Source: Pelodera strongyloides
Taxonomy: Eukaryota > Nematoda > Chromadorea > Rhabditida > Rhabditidae
Length of the DNA stretch: 64,000 bases
Assembly: GCA_036852015.1 (NCBI GenBank)
Contig: JAANDG010000129.1
Span: forward strand, 62,001 to 126,000
Direction of reading: 5' to 3'
Shown here: in pieces, positions 14,675 to 27,600 of the stretch
How the letters are laid out: each line of letters begins with the position of its first letter
Position numbering within the stretch: position 1 is the first letter of the stretch
Program-made: the position numbers and the translations under genes
Notes under the pieces: model-generated
The model's database searches: none
Seen by the model: only the letters and a program-made list of their open reading frames with translations
Told to the model about the DNA's origin: nothing

Positions 14675-17395
14675 TCACCATACGTGGTCGGCTCCACAAC
14701 AGAAGAAATCCTGAAACAAAGATGTATATTTTACCTCATTTGCTTGCATATAAGAACTGCTCGGACAATAAAAATGATGACCCACCTTTTTGCGACAAAA
14801 CCAACACTTTGACACACAAAAGTGTGGTAAGGTTTGACAAAATAAATCGTTATCATGGGGCTGAAATGAGTGGTGTTACAGGAACGAGCCTGACTACATC
14901 AGGTACATGTTTCAAATTCAACGTATTATATTTCACGTTACCTGAAAACTGGGAAGAAACAGAAAAGGCTGTAGACCAGGTATTCAATAATGGTCACATT
15001 GATTAGCTCGATGTGATACAATGCATATATTGAAATTGGTGGAAATACGGTAAATACTGGAAGGGCAGCCTGAATCGTCAGCGCCTTCAACAGACGTTTT
15101 TGACCTCTTATGGTTCGCTCATGAAGATTCTGAAATTGACATCAAGAACTAAGAAGCCCACAGTCAGATCACTAATAAAAGGGCAAGTAACACAACCTAA
15201 TTGCAATGCCCCTAATTCAACATGTCATATATATTTGTCTACCAAGTGGAAGCTACCTGATTATTGCGTTTGAGAAAGTTATCGACCTTTTTGTAGAAAT
15301 AACCAATTATTACGTATATTGGAAACATCGGCAAGACAATCGTCCCGAGAACGAACGTTGTCAGCGGCTGAAAAAGGGTCACTTCAACTTTTTTAAAGGG
15401 TCTTTTTTTTTTTAAAGGGTCCACTCCAGGTGACCCCTATTTTTTACATCTCCGTCTGATTCTCCGTGTCGAATATCGTAGGATACAATATTTTTGTAAA
15501 TGTTATGCACAGCATTCACATATTAACCAGCAATTTACCAGAGCCAGGGATACCCAGCAATCGATCGCAATTCTCACGACCATTCCCGCTGTTTGGCCAG
15601 TATAGCCATTACCACGCCCAATATAGCATATTGGCCAATCAGAGCGAATGGGCGTGATGCCATAGATTGTTGGATATCAGTGGCTATGGTAATTGCTGGT
15701 TAATAGTGATTGTTACGCGTGAAAAAGGATAAGAAAAAATTGCCTACTACGATATTCGACAGAGAATCAGGTGGGGGTTACCTGGAGTCGGCCTGACCTT
15801 TTAATTGTGGTAATCGCGAACAATATTCTTCAACGTATTTAAATGGTCGGGTCCACGAAAATGAAACATATTTATTATTTCTTTATAAATTGCCTAAGGT
15901 GTGTATACAATATTTACACACTATTTTTTTAAAAAGATTCATCGTGGTGAAGTTTTGCAGCGTGACTTCCTTCACTAGATGCCGTATGCAAAAAAAAAAA
16001 AACAGTTGCACGCTTATTATGTGTCCCTCGAGACCCACACTAAGAGCCAGGTGGCCTCAGAGCCACAATAAAAAAATAAGAGTGGAACTGTTTTGCCTAC
16101 CGTATCTAATGAAGGAAAGTCACATTGAAAAACTTCACCGGGGTGAATATTTTTGAAAACTAGTTTATAGATATTGTTTTAATCATCCATTAGAAATAAT
16201 AAGTATAGGTTCATTTTCGTGGACCGGGCCCCTTAACTGACCGGGTCGAGCATATGATTTCCCGAAACAACATAACCAGTCATATCGTAATAAGGTTTAG
16301 TTTCTTTCATATAATCGACCACATTCTGCGGATCCCACTGTGAAAAGTGAAAGGAGGCCTAAAATTGTTAGTTGTCTCACCGGACAACGTCTTCTGGCAT
16401 TGAGTAATACTGCCAAATAAAGAACGACCAGCGAGATCACTTGTATGAAGAAAAAGCAAGGTTATAAATGGACATACATGTTGAAAGATTGCAATGCTCC
16501 ACAACGATAAACAAATCAAGACAACACTGCGGATTCTTGGGACAGGACGAATCAACACAAAATATCTGAAATTTCTTTGCGTCTACATGGGTCACTTAGA
16601 TTACTGATTTTTTTTATATATCTGTATTGCTTGTCTCGGCAAATAATTAACATAACAAAACAAATCAAGACAGCACAATTCTATTTCCTTCTAAGCGATC
16701 AGAGCAGTAGGTAAATCTCTCACTGGGAACAGAGCAATAATATCCAAGGCTTATAAAGCAGAAAATTCGCCATTCTTGTCAAAAACATAACGACACATAT
16801 CTGATCTAATGTAAAGCCGTCGTTTTTAAATACTTGAACTCTTACCTGAATCCGAACGATAAAGGGAATGAGAGAAAAGTGTAGAATATTGAATGAAGTT
16901 GCATGCAGTATATCTGATACGATATGTTTGAACCCCAATATTTGGCGGGCCCGTTGGCTACATAGGCGAAGGCCCATTTATTGGGGATAATTCTGAAAAA
17001 ATATAAATATTTTGCAATGACGACAACTAAAAATCACCTCCACGACACACATTTACTGCTTACCTGGGTTGCACCAGGGTTATACTAATAGTGTAGAACA
17101 AGTCGGTGACACAACTGTTGAGCAGGAGAACACGATAAACCTAAATCGCATGTATTAAGTCTGCACGTCACAGTATTTGTACGACAAATAAGTAAGCAAT
17201 CATAAGACAAACTCTCAGCGATGGAGGACTGATCCGTAGTATTAAAAAGAGTAGCAATAAATTTGTTGGCAGAGCAATTACGCCCGCGGTATAATAGATC
17301 ACTGAGAAAACAGTGTCGTATGTAGCAGTGAGTTCACGGTATTCCAGTTGTACTTCACGTAGACGGGTACTGTCGTAGTCAGAGGTTTCAGTCAT
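14675..17395 (-). CDS. Seven-transmembrane chemoreceptor, Str superfamily (Srd-like)
   Basis: A putative chemosensory GPCR of the plasma membrane. Nine exons from 5': 17395-17213, 17140-17064, 16992-16846, 16565-16478, 16358-16242, 15367-15257, 15129-14942, 14860-14785, 14710-14675 (TGA); 340 aa, the usual length. Segments in order: TM1 TAGVIALPTNLLLLFLIL; SPPSLRVYRVLLLNS then TM2; a loop with AYVANGPAKYWG, as in Srd receptors (GPC usual, here GPA); the RYFVLIRPVPR motif after TM3; TM5 LGTIVLPMFPIYVIIGY; TM6 with QAALPVFTVFPP; TM7 SPMITIYFVKPY; and a Cys-rich tail. All splice phases fit. Intron 5 (15368-16241) is filled by two foldback elements. No ligand can be inferred. The Srd subfamily call is likely but not certain. 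Confidence 0.87.
15412..15804. mobile_element. TTAA foldback element in chemoreceptor intron 5
   Basis: Begins TTAAAGGGTCCACTCC and ends with the reverse complement TTAAAAGGTCAGGCCGACTC; both arms then share CCAGGT(G/A)ACCCC, TGATTCTC, TGTCGAATATCGTAG and, deeper, ATTAACCAGCAATT. It is 393 bp, with no ORF. TTAA at both ends suggests a piggyBac-type target site. Confidence 0.85.
15839..16236. mobile_element. Second TTAA foldback element in the same intron
   Basis: TTAA at both ends (15839-15842, 16233-16236). Arms share GGTCCACGAAAATGAA and TTATTATTTC, and further in GGTGAAGTTTT...ACTTCCTTCA.TAGAT.CCGTA, so most of its 398 bp can fold on itself. Its right end is five bases from the donor of exon 5 (exon end 16242). 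Confidence 0.88.
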
Positions 17396-18658
17396 AAACC
17401 TGCAAGTGTCTGATACTTTTATACGAAGGAAGTAAGTGCCTTATTAAATTGACAAAGCATCTTATATTGTGCGCAATTTCTGTGATGACCGAACAAATTC
17501 TGGAAGTTATAAATGCCTTCGAAATGGGAAGAACAAAGGACAATTCAATCGTTTTCAAGAAGAAGAGCCCCACTTCTAGTTTTCTTTCTTTCCCAGAATA
17601 CAGTTTTATGACACTCAAATAACCACTTACTATTACAACAATTCACAAGAGACCTATCTTTTTGCATTTTAATAGTTTAATTTGTTAGTTTTGGGCCACA
17701 CATGAGGCATTTTTGGTGAAAAGTGCATGTATGTCTGTTCGACTTCATTACAAGAAATCCCTTTGTTCATGAGTACACAAAGGAAATTATAAACGTTAAA
17801 ATACAAACATTTTTGTGATCGCTTAACTTGTTAGATGATCCCAATTTCAATAAACTATCACCGACCACAGCTAATTATAAGCCGGACAACTTGTAAACGC
17901 GCTATAAATATATTATAAACTATTGCAAGTTTATTTAGGAAATGAAATTATTTAGTAGTTTGCCACATTTTTTTTTACATTCAGTTGTTATAACAGATCA
18001 GAACAAATGAAGGACTCGTTGAATATTTCAATTTTCTGGTATTACAGATATCCTGGCACTGAACACTCCGAATTTATTTTCATTATTTCGTTTTGACGAA
18101 AGGAGCCATACAATCGAAGTTCGCGAACGTAATCCACTCAACTTGAGTGTTCTTAAATCAAATCAAATCAACAACTAGAAAACAGTTTAACCGTCAATAT
18201 AAGTTATGTGTGTGAAGTAACGCCACATATGCCACCTTAGAAACTTAGAAGTTTTATTGAACACACCAATACGGCATAAGCCAAATGGATAAAAAAAAAT
18301 GAATAAATATGAAAACGAACAAAACAAAACAAAACGACATGAATGACCTCAGTTACCCTGCAATTTACGTGCTCTCGACCGCAATGTAAACATTTAATTC
18401 TGATGGGAAGTATGGTATTATGCGTAATAAATGAAATATACACTGTATCAAGATATGCACATAAAACGTCGACTAATTGTTAATTTGCTAATTATAATTG
18501 ATAGACTAAAACTGGCTGGAAGGTTAACGCAAAGCTGATGGTTAGGGCAAATAAGCAAGGAGCAAAGTCAGCAAACTAAATAGTCACAAGAACATTTTTT
18601 TTTAATTAAAATTTTACATTTGTTAATAAAATAAATCTAATATGTTTGGGTACCGATG
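17396..18658. other. Intergenic, P-glycoprotein 3' flank and chemoreceptor promoter
   Basis: AT-rich sequence without recognisable exons or repeats. A 76-codon minus-strand ORF at 17388-17618 lies just upstream of the receptor start, but has no acceptor in phase and no membrane segment, so I do not add it. Confidence 0.6.
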
Positions 18659-21600
18659 TTATGAATTTAAGTCCTGTTTCTTCATCAGTTGATAATACTT
18701 CCCCTTCCTGGCTATTAGAGAAGTATGGCTACCCGATTCACGAACCCTTCCATTTTCCACGTAAACGATGACATCCGCGTTCTGAAAGTTAACAACATTT
18801 TATGCTAAGTGTATTTATTTATGCTGGACTTATTGACAGACCAATATCTTATTTATTGTCATAATTACAACGTACATGAACACAGAAGTCGGAAGGCGTG
18901 GTTGTGCAATAGATAACTTTACCTGAATTGAAGACAGCCTATGAGCCACTGTAATACAAGTTCTTCCTTCACGTGCACGATCCAAGGCTTCTTGCACGGC
19001 CTAGAATAAAATTCGTGTCACAAAATTGTTGTAAATAATTTTCGAACTACGTGTTTTGAAGTATTTGGGCGTGTAAATATGGGTACTCCTCACTCGTTCA
19101 CTTTCCGAATCAAGGGCCGACGTTGCCTCGTCCAGGAGTAGGATAATTGGATTTCTGATCAGAGCTCTTGCTATAGCAATCCTCTGTTTCTGACCTCCTG
19201 ATAGTTGTGTTCCCCTCTCTCCCACTTCCGTGTCAAGACCCTGGAAGAAGTTATATCAGTCACCGTGTTATTAATAATCGTACTTACCTACTTTTACCCA
19301 TTTAGGTAGTGTATTTACAAATTGAACGTTAGGTAACATCGCAATATTTGCAGGAAATATCCGTTGAAAAATAACCTGCGGCAGCTTTTGTACAAAACCG
19401 AAGGCGTTCGCCAATTCTAACGTTCGGAAGATTTCCGCGTCGTTTGGTTTTTTCTCCATTCCAAAGCAGACATTGTCACTAGAATAAACAGTAGATTCCT
19501 ATTTTTACAATACAATTTTTTTAAATACACATGACGACCAATAAAGTGCCAGCTTGGTTAGGATATACATGCGACGAGATATTGAAACAGTAGTAACAAT
19601 TCAATAAAAAACGAACCGAATTGTACCGGCAAACAGTCTGGGTTCCTGTCCGACAAGACCCAAATGGCTTCTGAGATGTTTCAGTGATATCTTCTTAACA
19701 TCCATGCCATCATAACGCTGCAAGAAATCGTATTTTTCTAGTAAATTATTGGAGAGTAAGCAGCTCACGTAAGTATTTCAGTTAGATTAGAATCATACTC
19801 AAATAACAATCAGTAACCAACCACAGATCCCTGTAGAGTATCGTAGTATCGTTCGAGTAGCGATATTACCGTGGACTTTCCTGATCCACTTGGTCCCACT
19901 AGTGCAATCGTTTGCCCTAGAATGTGCTTGCCTTTGTTGTAATATAGTAATGATCTGGCCGACGTTTCATCATATTTTCGCATGGGTAAACTGCTATTGC
20001 CAAGCTTGCAATAAAGACGAACGCAGTTGAGAAAAATACCTCTGTTAGCTGTGAAATGCAATCCTCTCATAACTGGTTGATGCGCTCTTTGCGGGTAAAC
20101 GAAGTGCACTTCATCGAGTAGAATGTTACCGCGCAGAATCTGCAAGTTAGTTTTTTCATCATTTAGAGATTCAAACTATAAAAATGAAACAAGTCTTATG
20201 ATGGTCGGAGGCGATTATTATATTTACAAAAAATGTTGAAAACCAACGGGTTTCTCTCCTTCCTCAATGTTTCCAGTGGTTGATTTTCTGTCGATCATAC
20301 TAAAAAGCATTCCCGCCGCAGAACGAGCCTTAATGTTAAATAAACTAAAAACTAGAAACTTGGAGTAGTTTTCAATTGTCGTAATATGTCGTTTGTGGTC
20401 ATTTTCGATGCTAAATACGAATATAAGAAAATGCTGGACTCTAGCATGTAATTGGTCTTTTCTTAACTGCTTATCAGGTACCTTTACAAATTCGGGGAAG
20501 AACGCCGAACACATCATTACTGCATAACAAGCAATTAGATTAGAGATGATTGAGCTGAAATGTAGAATTGAATATTTTCAAGCTTTAGACGTCTATATTC
20601 AATTTTTGTTTTAACCATAAGCAAATAAATCCCACCCGTAGACAACATCGGGTGCATTGTAGCTGGTGTACATTAGATGGATTCCGATCGCATATGAAAA
20701 CCCGAGCACGAAGTAGATAAACGTTTGCGATACGGCAAAATTTGCCGCTGAAGTAAAACAAAATAAGCAAGGAAAGTGCATTCATATTTATTATTGTATT
20801 GTAAAACCAATTGACATTCGCACCTTCAATACGTCCCTTGTAGAGCTCGTTGTTCTTTTGCTGTTTGCTAGCGCCGACAAATTTTTGAAAGAAGTACTTC
20901 TCTCTTGTTAATAGTTGAATTGTACGGACACTTTCGATGATTTCGATAGAGAACTGAAAATAAGCCGTTAACAATCCTCACTTGTGGCGTAAGCACGTAC
21001 GATGTTTATTATGAGGAAAACGGAATAGTACCTTTCCAGCATTATTATTACGCATGAGACTGAGGTTCTTCTTCTGAATGATCCTGGCCAGAAAGACCTG
21101 TGTGATGAACAACAGTATTGTCATGATCATGCCGACTAGACCCTGTAAATATTTTTTTGAAGTATTGAGAGGGAGAGGGAGAAAGAGCTAACAGAGGTCA
21201 ATTAAAAATAGACTTCTTTTAAGCTTACCACAGCCCAGGATCTGGCGATAGACGTGACAATGCATATCGTTGAGGCAGTCACATTTGTGACAACATTCTG
21301 CATCCGGGAATCGATGACGGCCTTCACGTTTGGTGCATCTGTGGCCAGGCGGGTGATCAACTTGCCCGGAGCATGTGACGGATTGTCAAAGTAAGCGGCA
21401 TCCTCAAATAACAACGTTAATTATGTTAAGATCAATATTATTATTAAATTTCTGGTCTCAAAGGTCCTAGAGATGTCTGGAGAAGGTTCCATCTCTAGGT
21501 GATGTGAATGTCCTGAGTGCCCAACCTGCACATTGATAGCGCATGCCTTTTAGTACGTTAATTGTTTTCCAATCCATTGATTGATTCAAACATAATTGAT

Positions 21601-24600
21601 TACACTGAATAGGTGATCTGCCAGGAAACGAACCTGATATAAGATGTTGTTGAGGGTCTGCAGTCTAAACTTGAGCGTCATGTCCTCAGAAGTCTTTCCG
21701 AACAGGCACGACTAAAAGGGAGTTGTATTAGATGTTGAATGTACTCAACGAGATGAGATGATCGTTGCATCACACTGACCGATATTAGCTGCAAGATGAA
21801 GGTTGCCACCCCAATTGCCACATACGAAATCATCACAATTACAAGTGCAGACATCATTGCTTCGACATCAGTCTGAAATTAAGTGGAATTAAAACAACTG
21901 TAAGTTCTTTATTAGTATTCTGTGCTGGAAAGCGTAATGTTTCTTGGTGCAGTCTATACTCCTCTACTAAATTGTGTACGTTTACAGTAGTTGTATTCAT
22001 AAGACTGTAGACTTCTAGACTTCTTTCTAAGAATGTTTTCCTTTCCCTCTTTAGTAAATTCCATGAATGTTGAATAGTTGTAAACATTGATGACAAATAT
22101 ACTACAACGTATTGTGCATGCTGTTAGTTTGATTTCATAAAGAGCCAAACCTTAAATTAACGACCAATTCTCAGGAGACTTTCACTATTATCTATTCCAG
22201 CAATTAATCTTCCTTGTACACATACAAAGAAGATTAATTGGTGGAATAGATAATCGTGAAAGTGTACAATAGAAGAAGAACCGAACACGTCAAGGGGATA
22301 TATCAGCCAAAAATTGTGTAGAAATAGTGATGGTACAGGGGAAAAAATGGTTACAAACTAGTTTTGTCGACCAACCTTTGCATACTCAAATGCGACTAAA
22401 ACTCTTTGGAACGTCAATGCAACTAAGGGCATCTCCAGTCCGCGGATTGCAGCAAACAATATTCCGGAGTACAATGTGATGTAGTTTCCCTTTGCACCTC
22501 TCAAGTATATCGTTGACAGTCCTGCACTGATCTCGGAGTCCTAAGGAAAAGTTCTGCATAAGGGACTGGGTTCGGACAAATACGGCTAGCACGGGCAGAA
22601 TGCCATTACCTGCCTTCGGAACAAACCGAAACCTTCAACACTGTATGGAACTACGCTTGTTTGAATGATCACGCTCTTGAAGCTTAAGAGATTGTATTGT
22701 ATTTAAAACCCGACTCGTTGCATTTGTTGTTCGGTATTCTTTTGGAATGCTTCTGTTTCTTGTGTCGGAACGGCCTGATCAGCTGCAGAAAAATGAAGTG
22801 ATGATCTCGCGAAGCTATCATTCATCATCGAACCCCTAAAGTACAAAGAAACGTTTTAATCACAACCAGTACCCTAGGATAAAGAAAATTTAGCTCAGAA
22901 AAGGTAGTATCGGAAGTAATACGTATAAAGGTATCGTGTTAATGCAACTCTATCTTAAAAGCATTAACGTTTATAAGAAACTGCAAACCTCTGGAACGCT
23001 TGTCTTCCCGGCAAGTTAACCGATAGAGTAGAGGAACAACGGGATTCGTTTGTAATTGGCACATGGATCGTGTCATCGCTGAAGGTAAAACATACTAAGA
23101 GAAATTTAAACCACAAGATTTGACAGCTGTATATGGATGTTTTATAATGTGCGAAATGATGTGCTCCATTGAGGCAAAATTTAGCACACAAACTCAATGC
23201 ACAGTAGGGCTATCAAGAAAGAACTCAATGGTAAGAGAGAGATGAAAATGAGCATATCTAACCGAGTACTTGAACTTGTGATTTGATATTGGGATCATAT
23301 TTGAATTTGATTTTTGTTTGCACTTGATAAAAATAAGAACAAATTAGCGATCGCGAAGTGACCCCAATCCTTTAACAGAAAGTCGTTAAGAGCAACACAC
23401 AATTACAACTATATGTACAATCAAATAAAACAGTCAAATAAATCACGGTGGGTCTAACACAGTTATCTAATTATACATGCCGCATAAGGAGATATAAACA
23501 TAGTTTAGAACATAGAAAGATTGTAACATTACTCACTCATCTTGTTTTGTATCCTGTACAGCCTCTTCATCATGTGTGAATTGTTGTGCCTTTACCAAAT
23601 CTGCATATCGACCTCCCAGGGCCACCAATTCTTCGTGTGTGCCTAAAGGGTTTGCGTATGCTATATTTAGTCTACGTGAGCACAGTCGACAGAAAATCAC
23701 CCAGTTACCAAATGAGGTTACCTTGTTCAACGACTTCTCCTTTGTCAAACACGGCTATTTTATCAGCACTTGTTATGGTTGAAAGTCTATGAGCGATCAC
23801 AATTGTGGATCGACCTTTGGCTGCTTGCTCCAGAGCTTCCTGAAAATACATACAGACATACTGTGCGGAACAGAATTACAAGCACATACTCATGTTCGCA
23901 TACGCACAAACACATTTTGTAAAGAATCAAAAGATAAGGTACCTGAACAACGCTTTCACTATGCGCGTCAAGTGCGGACGTTGCCTCATCCAAGAGAAGA
24001 ATCTTCGGATTTCGTACAAGCGTTCGTGCAATTGCAATTCGCTGTTTCTGACCACCTGATAATTGCACACCACCGTCGCCGATCAAAGTTTGGTATCCCT
24101 GGAACAAAGTTGCCACAAGCTATAAACTTAATGAGATCGTTATTTTCAATAAGGCACAAAATAAAGTCCCTCAAACTCATCAATCAATGACTCCTTTTTC
24201 CCATAAAACCATAGTCGAAGAGCTATTTGCCCTCTCTTTCTCTTTTTAATGATCTGTAATGACCCCCTCAGTACAGTACTGTCTCACTTAAAAATTCGGC
24301 AATTAGATCTCGGAGCACGATTCCTCTATTTTACGCGACATTTATGAAACATTTCAACGGCTTTGACACCGGGTGGCGGTCTATTTTATGTGTGTTGTGA
24401 GAAGGACAAAAAACACTCAGTTGGAGGGGAAAAAGAGTAGAGGATGAGGGTAGGTAGTGCCAGATGACTGATTTTACCAACAACATACGGATGCCTAATT
24501 ACACACATGTGGATCCAACGAACCGACAATGAAGAAGCTGTGGAATCTTGACTTAGGAGGACTGGTCAGCCGTCTGTGAATGAACAATAGTGGTTACCTG

Positions 24601-27600
24601 TTCAACAGCAATGGTGAGTTTTATTTTCTGAATCTTACCAACAGCTTGCGGATGCCTAATTACACATTGCTATTTCTTTCAATCCCTACAATACCTTATA
24701 AGAACAGAAATCTTAAAGGAACGCGGTCATCGTTTTGACCCTTATGTATACTTTGTGTTTTTATTAACTGCACAGTATGAAAAACATAGTGTTGGAAAAA
24801 ATCCGACGAAAAAGGCAGTTTTCAGCGAGAAATTCATTGATTAAAAAAGTTGCGTCCGATATGTTATAACGATATGTTATAACGCCCGCGAGGTATTCGA
24901 CCGATTAATTAGTGGAATAAGTCATTATCAGCATGCTGGACAATTACTAGGGTAACGGTGCGTATTGGTTCGAAGGCAAAATTTTTCGTCATCATTTTAC
25001 TTTCTGTTGCCGCATTTCTTGCAACACATATTTTCCAACACTATGAATTATGAAGATAATAAAAACGCGAAGTATACATAAGGGCCAAAACGGTGACCGC
25101 GTCCCTTTAAGCGAGATTAGGTAGATAAGAAAAGATACAATCCCTGATCTTAGCTAGAAGCCTATTTATACGCTTTGTCTCTACGAAAACAAACGCGCAG
25201 CAAGAAGATGAAAATAAAATTCCAGATCAAGAACACATTTTTAATTGCCGATATTCTCAACTTGAATGATGAAGAAGAAGAAGAAAGCCCGGGGAAGTCA
25301 GAATGGACTTCGTCAGCAGAGCATGCTTCCGATAAGAAGCTAAAGGTGCAACGACGACAGAGATATACATTTTCGGCAGTGCAGGTGAGACTTCAGAACC
25401 ATGTTCTCTACTTTAAGTGGTGGTTTTGATTAATGAACAGTTTGCCTCTCTAGTTTGAAAGCGACATTTCCACCAAATGTCTCAGACGCCTACTGTTAAG
25501 GTGCACATTTTGGAACTGGTTTTCGTCCAACACCGCTACATTTCACAAGAAAAGCGAGCTCACTTGGCACTGTATCTTGGAATCAGTGAACAGCAGGTAA
25601 TACTATGTTTTAGCGACATTAGTTGTTTCGATTGAAAACATAGCATCTTAGAAGAATGCGGAATTTTACGTGGGTATATGCCCACTTGACGACAATTTCT
25701 TACTGATCCTACGTCTCATTGACCTTTTAGGTGAAAATCTGGTTTCAAAATCGTCGCTACAAATCAAAACTACGTGGCGATTCATTGGCACAGTTAAAGG
25801 TGAATGGTTGACATAGTATATATGACCATATACAGCACTATTAAAGAAGTGTTTTGAGTTTCCGGAATTACAGAAAATATTGCAAATTCTTGTCTCTTCA
25901 GGAAACACTGCCTGCACAAAGCATCAATCAAGGGGTTTCAACAGAGCAAACTTTTCCTTATGGTATGCACTACTACCCTTCATATTATGCATGGAACCAT
26001 ATAATGTTGAAGACACCAACAAATAAATAACAATATTCCCTTCAGCAGGCTTTTTTTCTGATGCGATTAACTAGTTGAGCATATATTTGTTTAAAAAAAA
26101 GTAGTACCTTTGGCAATTTCATGACAAAATCGTGTGCATTGGCCATCTTGCATGCTTCGACCATTTTCTCAATTGTGACGGAGGGAAGTCCAATTTTCAG
26201 ATTCTCTTCTATTGTGTCATTGAACAGAATTGGCTCCTGAAACATTATTGTAAACAATTATATAGTATCGTACTTTAGTGTTCTACATAATTGCAAAGAG
26301 AGAACTTGACAAGTCATCAATGTCAACACCACAAAAACAAAAACCTGTTGCACAATTCCGATGATGTTCCTCAGCCACTCGAGATTCAACGTGGAAATAT
26401 CGTGCCCATCAAGAAGCACCTGCAATTTGGAATTTTAAGATGCTTTGTTTGATGGGCCTTTTGTATGCTGTCTGTTCTCCACATTAGTCGTGTTGTCAAC
26501 ATTAGTTAATGCCTATTTATGTAACAGTAATCTTACCTGTCCACTTTCTACATCGTAGAGATGTGTTAAAAGCCCTACAGATGTCGACTTTCCACATCCA
26601 CTGAAATGTAAAGAGTACTTAGATTCAAGAGAACTTATAAGGGTATTAATGGAATAAGTGTGACTAACGATGGTTACCTGTGTCCGACTAGGGCAACCGT
26701 TTGTCCCGGTTCGATTGTGAGGTTCAATCCATTCAGGACCTAAATGAACAAAATATTTCATGAACCGTTTCTTAAAATAACAACATTTACCATCTCAGTA
26801 TGTTACCTTGATATTGCGTCTGGTTGGATATCTGAAGTGCACATTTTTGAATTCCACCCTCCCTTTCGTATTCATCAGGACGCGTCCACGGTCGGAGTAA
26901 GCGTCGATTTTTGGAACCTAAGCAGGTTTTAAAACTTTTTAAGAATACACAGCGCGCGTAAGTATATAGATAGGTATCGCTTTGAATATGTTAACTTGTC
27001 CGTTTTCGTATCATCAATAAACTTATTATACCCAATAAAGGTAAATTTTTACCCGGTCAATTGTCTGATAGATGACTGCTGCAGCCACTCTCGCATTGAG
27101 TAGCACCATGAGATGCGGAGAGATCTGTCCAAGGAAATATGCGCCCACCATCATAGACATTACAACAATGAACACCTGAATGATAAGAACACCCCTTCTA
27201 GGATATGGAATAACTTTTATGCATCTTATGCGTGATTGATTGTGCTTGACTGATGGTGAACTTAGCTTAACAACTCACATTTCCGGGGTCTTCGATTACA
27301 CCGATCTTTAGTAAATAACCGCCGAGTAGAAGTCCACATCCCATAAACGACAGTAATATTGTATAGAAAAATCCACCAAATAAACCACTCCACAAGCTCT
27401 TACGGAGGGCGTGTTTTCTTCCGCCACTCAACTCATGGCAGTATCTGAAAGACAAAGTGCATTAATGAAGCGCATTGCCTCAAGGAAGTTTATGTTCATT
27501 TTGTTCTCTTTTGTTCACATTAATCCATTTGCATGATTTAAGTGTACCAATAAAGTATTGCACGGAAATGCGTCTGTCTTACTTGTCTGACATTTCCTTT

